NCBI GenBank assembly: GCA_013331415.1
Contig: DUGL01000080.1
Coordinates: 1 to 8,241, forward strand
Length of the DNA stretch: 8,241 nucleotides
From: Methanoregulaceae archaeon
GTDB taxonomy: Archaea; Halobacteriota; Methanomicrobia; Methanomicrobiales; Methanospirillaceae
Reading direction: 5' to 3'
Shown here piece after piece: positions 6,308 to 8,241 of this stretch (the stretch's first letter is position 1; each line of letters starts with the position of its first letter). The notes beneath the pieces were generated by a model, which was given only the letters and a program-made list of their open reading frames with translations, did not search any database and was not told the origin of the DNA. The position numbers and the translations under genes were made by a program.

Positions 6308-7329
6308 AAGCAGAGGTGGGTGAACTCCAGCGGTCATACGGCGAGATCAGGCTCTTTCCCGAGAGCCTCGATGACCTCTGGCACCTCGGGCACCTGATAG
6401 GGCCCCGTGACCTTGTCTTTGCCACCACGCTCCGCGCCGTTGAGACCGCTCCCGACAAGATCCGGCCCGAAAAGCCTGAGAAACGACCGGTCCGGCTGGG
6501 AATCCGTGTTGAGCGGGTCGAGTTCCACCGGTCTGCCAACCGGATCCGGGTCACCGGAATTATCGAGCACGGTGAGATGGCCGGCTCCTACCATACCCTG
6601 AACATCGAACCCGGGTACGAGATATCGGTGATCAAGCAATGGCGCCCCATTGACCGGGAGCGGATAGCCCGGGCGGTAAAGGCATCGGTACATGCAGCGG
6701 TCCACATCCTGACAATCGAGGAGGGAGAGGCCGAGCTCTTCCGGATGCGGCAGTTCGGGCCCGAGAGCGTGATCACGCTTACCGCCGGGAGCGGGAAAGG
6801 GGATGACACCGATACGCGGTCCGGGTTCTTTGAACGGGTGGCATCCCTCTGCCACGAGATACAGGGGCCGCTCGTCATCGCAGGCCCGGGGTTTGTCAAG
6901 GATGATTTTGTCAGGGTGTTGCGTTCGGTCAACCCTGAGCTGGCCGGGCGTGTTCTCGTGGTGGAGACACGCCGGGTAGGAAGCGGAGCGGTCCAGGAGG
7001 TGATCGGCCTCGGGGTTCTCGAACGGATCCACGAGGACATCCAGCTGGGCAACGAGGTCAGGATGATCGATGAACTCCTCCGGCGGATCGCCCAGGGGCT
7101 CCCGGCAGCGTACGGGAGGGAGGAGGTGGAGCGGGCGATATCGTTTGGTGCCTGCGAGCGGCTGCTCGTCGCAGATACCCTGATTCGCGATGATATGGTG
7201 GTCCGCATGATGGAACGGGCAGAGCAGATGAACGCCGCAATCGTTGTCTTCTCAAGCGCGTTCGATCCCGGGAAGCAGCTGGAAGGGCTCGGTGGGATTG
7301 CCGCCCTGCTCCGGTACAAAATCGAGTGA
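6304..7329 (+). CDS. pelA: Pelota (aPelota/Dom34) ribosome rescue factor
   Basis: 341 residues, the normal length for archaeal Pelota. It is a structural relative of release factor aRF1 that lacks the GGQ peptide-release motif; with the GTPase aEF1A it enters the empty A site of stalled ribosomes and then works with ABCE1 to split them. Domain A (about 1-125) shows GEIRLFPESLDDLWHL (13-28), RVEFHRSANRIRVTG (71-85) and GSYHTLNIEPG (94-104). Domain B (about 130-255) shows EEGEAEL, AGPGFVKDDF (193-202) and GSGAVQEVI (226-234). Domain C (about 256-341) is of the L7Ae/eRF1-3 type, ending PGKQLEGLGGIAALLRYKI. Its ATG overlaps the rqcH stop (ATGA), and GGAG at 6298-6301 is only 2 nt away, so expression probably depends on coupling to rqcH. 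The stop codon lies inside a hairpin (7326-7345). No unusual residue was noticed. Confidence 0.97.
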   Translation: MKAEVGELQRSYGEIRLFPESLDDLWHLGHLIGPRDLVFATTLRAVETAPDKIRPEKPEKRPVRLGIRVERVEFHRSANRIRVTGIIEHGEMAGSYHTLNIEPGYEISVIKQWRPIDRERIARAVKASVHAAVHILTIEEGEAELFRMRQFGPESVITLTAGSGKGDDTDTRSGFFERVASLCHEIQGPLVIAGPGFVKDDFVRVLRSVNPELAGRVLVVETRRVGSGAVQEVIGLGVLERIHEDIQLGNEVRMIDELLRRIAQGLPAAYGREEVERAISFGACERLLVADTLIRDDMVVRMMERAEQMNAAIVVFSSAFDPGKQLEGLGGIAALLRYKIE

Positions 7330-7363
7330 ACGTACCAGCGTTCACGGGAATGCACGGCATTCC
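7326..7363 (+). terminator. Tandem hairpins at the 3' end of pelA
   Basis: Hairpin 1 is GTGAACG (7326-7332), loop TACCAG, CGTTCAC (7339-7345), a perfect 7-bp stem that includes the TGA stop at 7327-7329. One base later comes hairpin 2: GGAATGC (7347-7353), loop ACG, GCATTCC (7357-7363), also 7 bp and perfect. No T-tract follows, so this is more likely a 3'-end protection, processing or ribosome-exit structure than a plain T-dependent terminator. Confidence 0.5.
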
Positions 7364-7669
7364 GGCACAGATTCGTTCCAGGACCTGCCGATGCACCCGA
7401 TCGGGCTGATACAGGGCCGTTCCCCTACGCTCGTTCAGGCCAGTCACGTCTCCTGCCGGTCGCTGTATCCGGGAGAGGAACGGGTATCAGGGCACTGCAA
7501 ACCCAGGTCCGGGTGACACAATCCTCACTCCCGGTTCAGCAGGCCGGATACCAGGGCACTCATCCCTGAAAATACCCCAGTCATCGGGTGAGGCGGGGGT
7601 GAGGAAAAATAATCTGCGCACGCCAGTCCGGCAGAACCTTATTATCCCGTACAGTAATACCACCACACT
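7364..7669. other. 306-bp intergenic region without a supported gene
   Basis: No coding frame here resembles a known family. The region contains a near-repeat of 16 bp (7481-7496 and 7545-7560, 14 of 16 bases equal, sharing CAGGGCACT), an imperfect inverted repeat around 7465-7488 (GTATCCG with CGGGTATC), and the promoter of the next small gene near its right end. No tRNA or convincing C/D-box RNA was seen. Confidence 0.45.
7638..7645 (+). promoter_or_regulatory. TATA-like box for the 49-aa zinc-ribbon gene
   Basis: CTTATTAT, centred about 28 nt before the ATG at 7670. No Shine-Dalgarno precedes that ATG (the stretch is CACCACACT), so the spacing suggests a leaderless transcript. This supports the small gene being expressed. 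Confidence 0.45.
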
Positions 7670-7819
7670 ATGCTGCGGCACCAGTGCGGGTACGAATGTG
7701 AGCTCTTCTGCAAACGCTGCGAAAAACCCCTCGTGTACCGGAACCCGTCCGGGTTGTTCTGCCCTTCCTGCGGGAGAGAAGTAACCATCGTCTGCCCGGG
7801 CTGCGGGAAGAGATGGTGA
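7670..7819 (+). CDS. 49-aa eight-cysteine zinc-ribbon protein, function unknown
   Basis: I do not recognise this as a named family. The 49 residues hold eight cysteines in four pairs: C6/C10 (CGYEC), C14/C17 (CKRC), C31/C34 (CPSC) and C42/C45 (CPGC). The last three pairs have the CxxC knuckle spacing of zinc ribbons, so the protein probably binds two zinc ions. The middle stretch KPLVYRNPSGLFCPSCG looks like a small beta ribbon. It ends in a basic GKRW. Proteins of this type bind nucleic acid, ribosomes or partner proteins; none can be chosen here. A TATA-like box at leaderless distance supports the start. It converges with the DUF1922-type gene, 4 bp between stops; a T6 run at 7893-7898 inside that gene could end this transcript. 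Confidence 0.75.
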   Translation: MLRHQCGYECELFCKRCEKPLVYRNPSGLFCPSCGREVTIVCPGCGKRW

Positions 7820-7823
7820 CTGG

Positions 7824-8090
7824 TCAGACCCGGTTCCGTACCCACTCCGCGTACTGCTGCCGGAGAGCTGCCAACTCATCAGGGGAGAGATCTTTTTTCT
7901 TTGCCGAATCGAGAAACCGTTCCAGCTGGCGGATGACCTGCTCGGCAACCGCGTAATCTTCCACCTCAAGGTATGCCGGGGCCTGCCGGACACCAATCGT
8001 CTCACCACACCGGGGACAGAGCTTCCATTGCTGGTAGCGATCAACATACGAGAACGTCCTGCACCCGGGACACCTGATGATGAGGTACAT
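7824..8090 (-). CDS. DUF1922-like zinc-ribbon protein
   Basis: 88 residues. The N-terminus MYLIIRCPGC, with CxxC pairs at C7/C10 and C25/C28 (CPRC), resembles the DUF1922 family of methanogens (prototype MTH1184, whose structure is a small zinc-binding fold). After the ribbon, APAYLEVEDYAVAEQVIRQL matches the family's helical second half, and a charged helical tail (about 62-88, KKKDLSPDELAALRQQY) extends beyond the roughly 70-residue prototype. Function is unknown; nucleic-acid or protein binding is possible. The start was set at the ATG at 8090; a GTG directly before it (8093) would add one residue. A clear TATA box lies about 33 bp upstream, leaving a leader of only a few bases and no Shine-Dalgarno. 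The family call is from remembered motifs. Confidence 0.8.
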   Translation of the reverse strand: MYLIIRCPGCRTFSYVDRYQQWKLCPRCGETIGVRQAPAYLEVEDYAVAEQVIRQLERFLDSAKKKDLSPDELAALRQQYAEWVRNRV

Positions 8091-8118
8091 CACTACTGGC
8101 TCATTGCGCCTCTTTGAG

Positions 8119-8128
8119 TATATATATT
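8119..8128 (-). promoter_or_regulatory. TATA box of the DUF1922-type gene
   Basis: The minus strand reads AATATATATA, the best TATA-box match in the window. Its centre (about 8123) is 33 bp from the ATG at 8090, placing the transcript start about 6-7 bp before it. The GC-rich GCCGGCGC just upstream could hold the factor-B recognition element. Confidence 0.65.
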
Positions 8129-8216
8129 GCGCCGGCTGTACAGGGGGAGTGCCGCTCCTCCAGGGGAGGGTTTTCGCGGCATTTTGTCATCTGGTGTACC
8201 CACTGTTCGGGAAGAT

Positions 8217-8241
8217 ATGCAGGACGAGCCAATCCAGCCCG
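8217..8241 (+). CDS. Possible start of a further plus-strand gene (cut by window edge)
   Basis: An ATG at 8217 is preceded by GGGAAG, a weak Shine-Dalgarno-like sequence, and opens MQDEPIQP before the window ends. It would run divergently from the DUF1922-type gene. Eight codons are too few to identify a product or be sure it is a gene. Confidence 0.25.

Noticed and set aside
5225..6337. Long minus-strand open frame (370 codons) opposite rqcH
   Set aside because: Antisense shadow of rqcH; low-complexity translation rich in Arg, His and Leu with no recognisable domain.
7481..7560. Near-repeat of 16 bp (7481-7496 and 7545-7560) as a CRISPR or iteron array
   Set aside because: Only two units with two mismatches and no further copies; no cas genes or leader. 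Probably chance or a small local duplication.
7487..8047. Minus-strand open frame of 186 codons over the DUF1922-type gene
   Set aside because: It is the out-of-frame reading of the DUF1922-type gene and runs through the convergent zinc-ribbon gene; its translation has no domain.

Overview
The window reads as GC-rich chromosomal DNA of a methanogenic archaeon, most likely of the order Methanomicrobiales (Methanoregula-like). Evidence: the informational genes are archaeal in type (ABCE1, Pelota, an RqcH without the eukaryotic C-terminal domain), there is a PKD-domain surface protein with Thr/Pro linkers and a C-terminal membrane anchor, an archaeal EMC6-like protein and a DUF1922-like protein, and several TATA-like boxes lie about 25-33 bp before starts with little or no leader. 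The genus is inferred, not shown.

Layout. (1) Positions 3-1019, plus strand: the 3' part of a cell-surface protein made of a PKD domain, 15 consecutive glycines, a Pro/Thr linker, a ZU5-like beta domain and a membrane anchor, followed by a T8 terminator. (2) Positions 1020-1549: noncoding, with stem-loops and one copy of a structured repeat. (3) Positions 1550-1939, minus: a carboxymuconolactone decarboxylase-family protein. (4) Positions 1940-2221: noncoding, with the second repeat copy and a set of mutually exclusive hairpins. (5) Positions 2222-4358, minus: EMC6-like membrane protein then ABCE1, 7 bp apart, read as an operon. (6) Positions 4359-4414: a 56-bp divergent promoter. (7) Positions 4415-7329, plus: RqcH and Pelota, coupled by an ATGA overlap and closed by two back-to-back hairpins, the first of which contains the Pelota stop codon. 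(8) Positions 7330-7669: noncoding. (9) Positions 7670-8090: two convergent small zinc-ribbon genes, a 49-aa protein with eight cysteines (plus) and a DUF1922-type protein (minus), 4 bp between stops. A further plus-strand gene may begin at 8217.

How the genes work together. The core (2222-7329) gathers most of the archaeal machinery for stalled ribosomes around one small divergent promoter. Pelota enters the empty A site of a stalled ribosome, ABCE1 splits the subunits, and RqcH binds the resulting large subunit that still carries peptidyl-tRNA. The EMC6-like protein is related to a subunit of the eukaryotic membrane-protein insertase complex, so the locus may tie ribosome rescue to stalls at the membrane; that link is inferred from gene order. 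The most unusual protein detail is in RqcH: the Asp-Arg pair used by the family for tRNA handling reads Gln-Arg (Q98-R99). The most unusual noncoding detail is a two-copy structured element, placed about 90 bp downstream of two minus-strand genes, whose stems differ in sequence but keep pairing.
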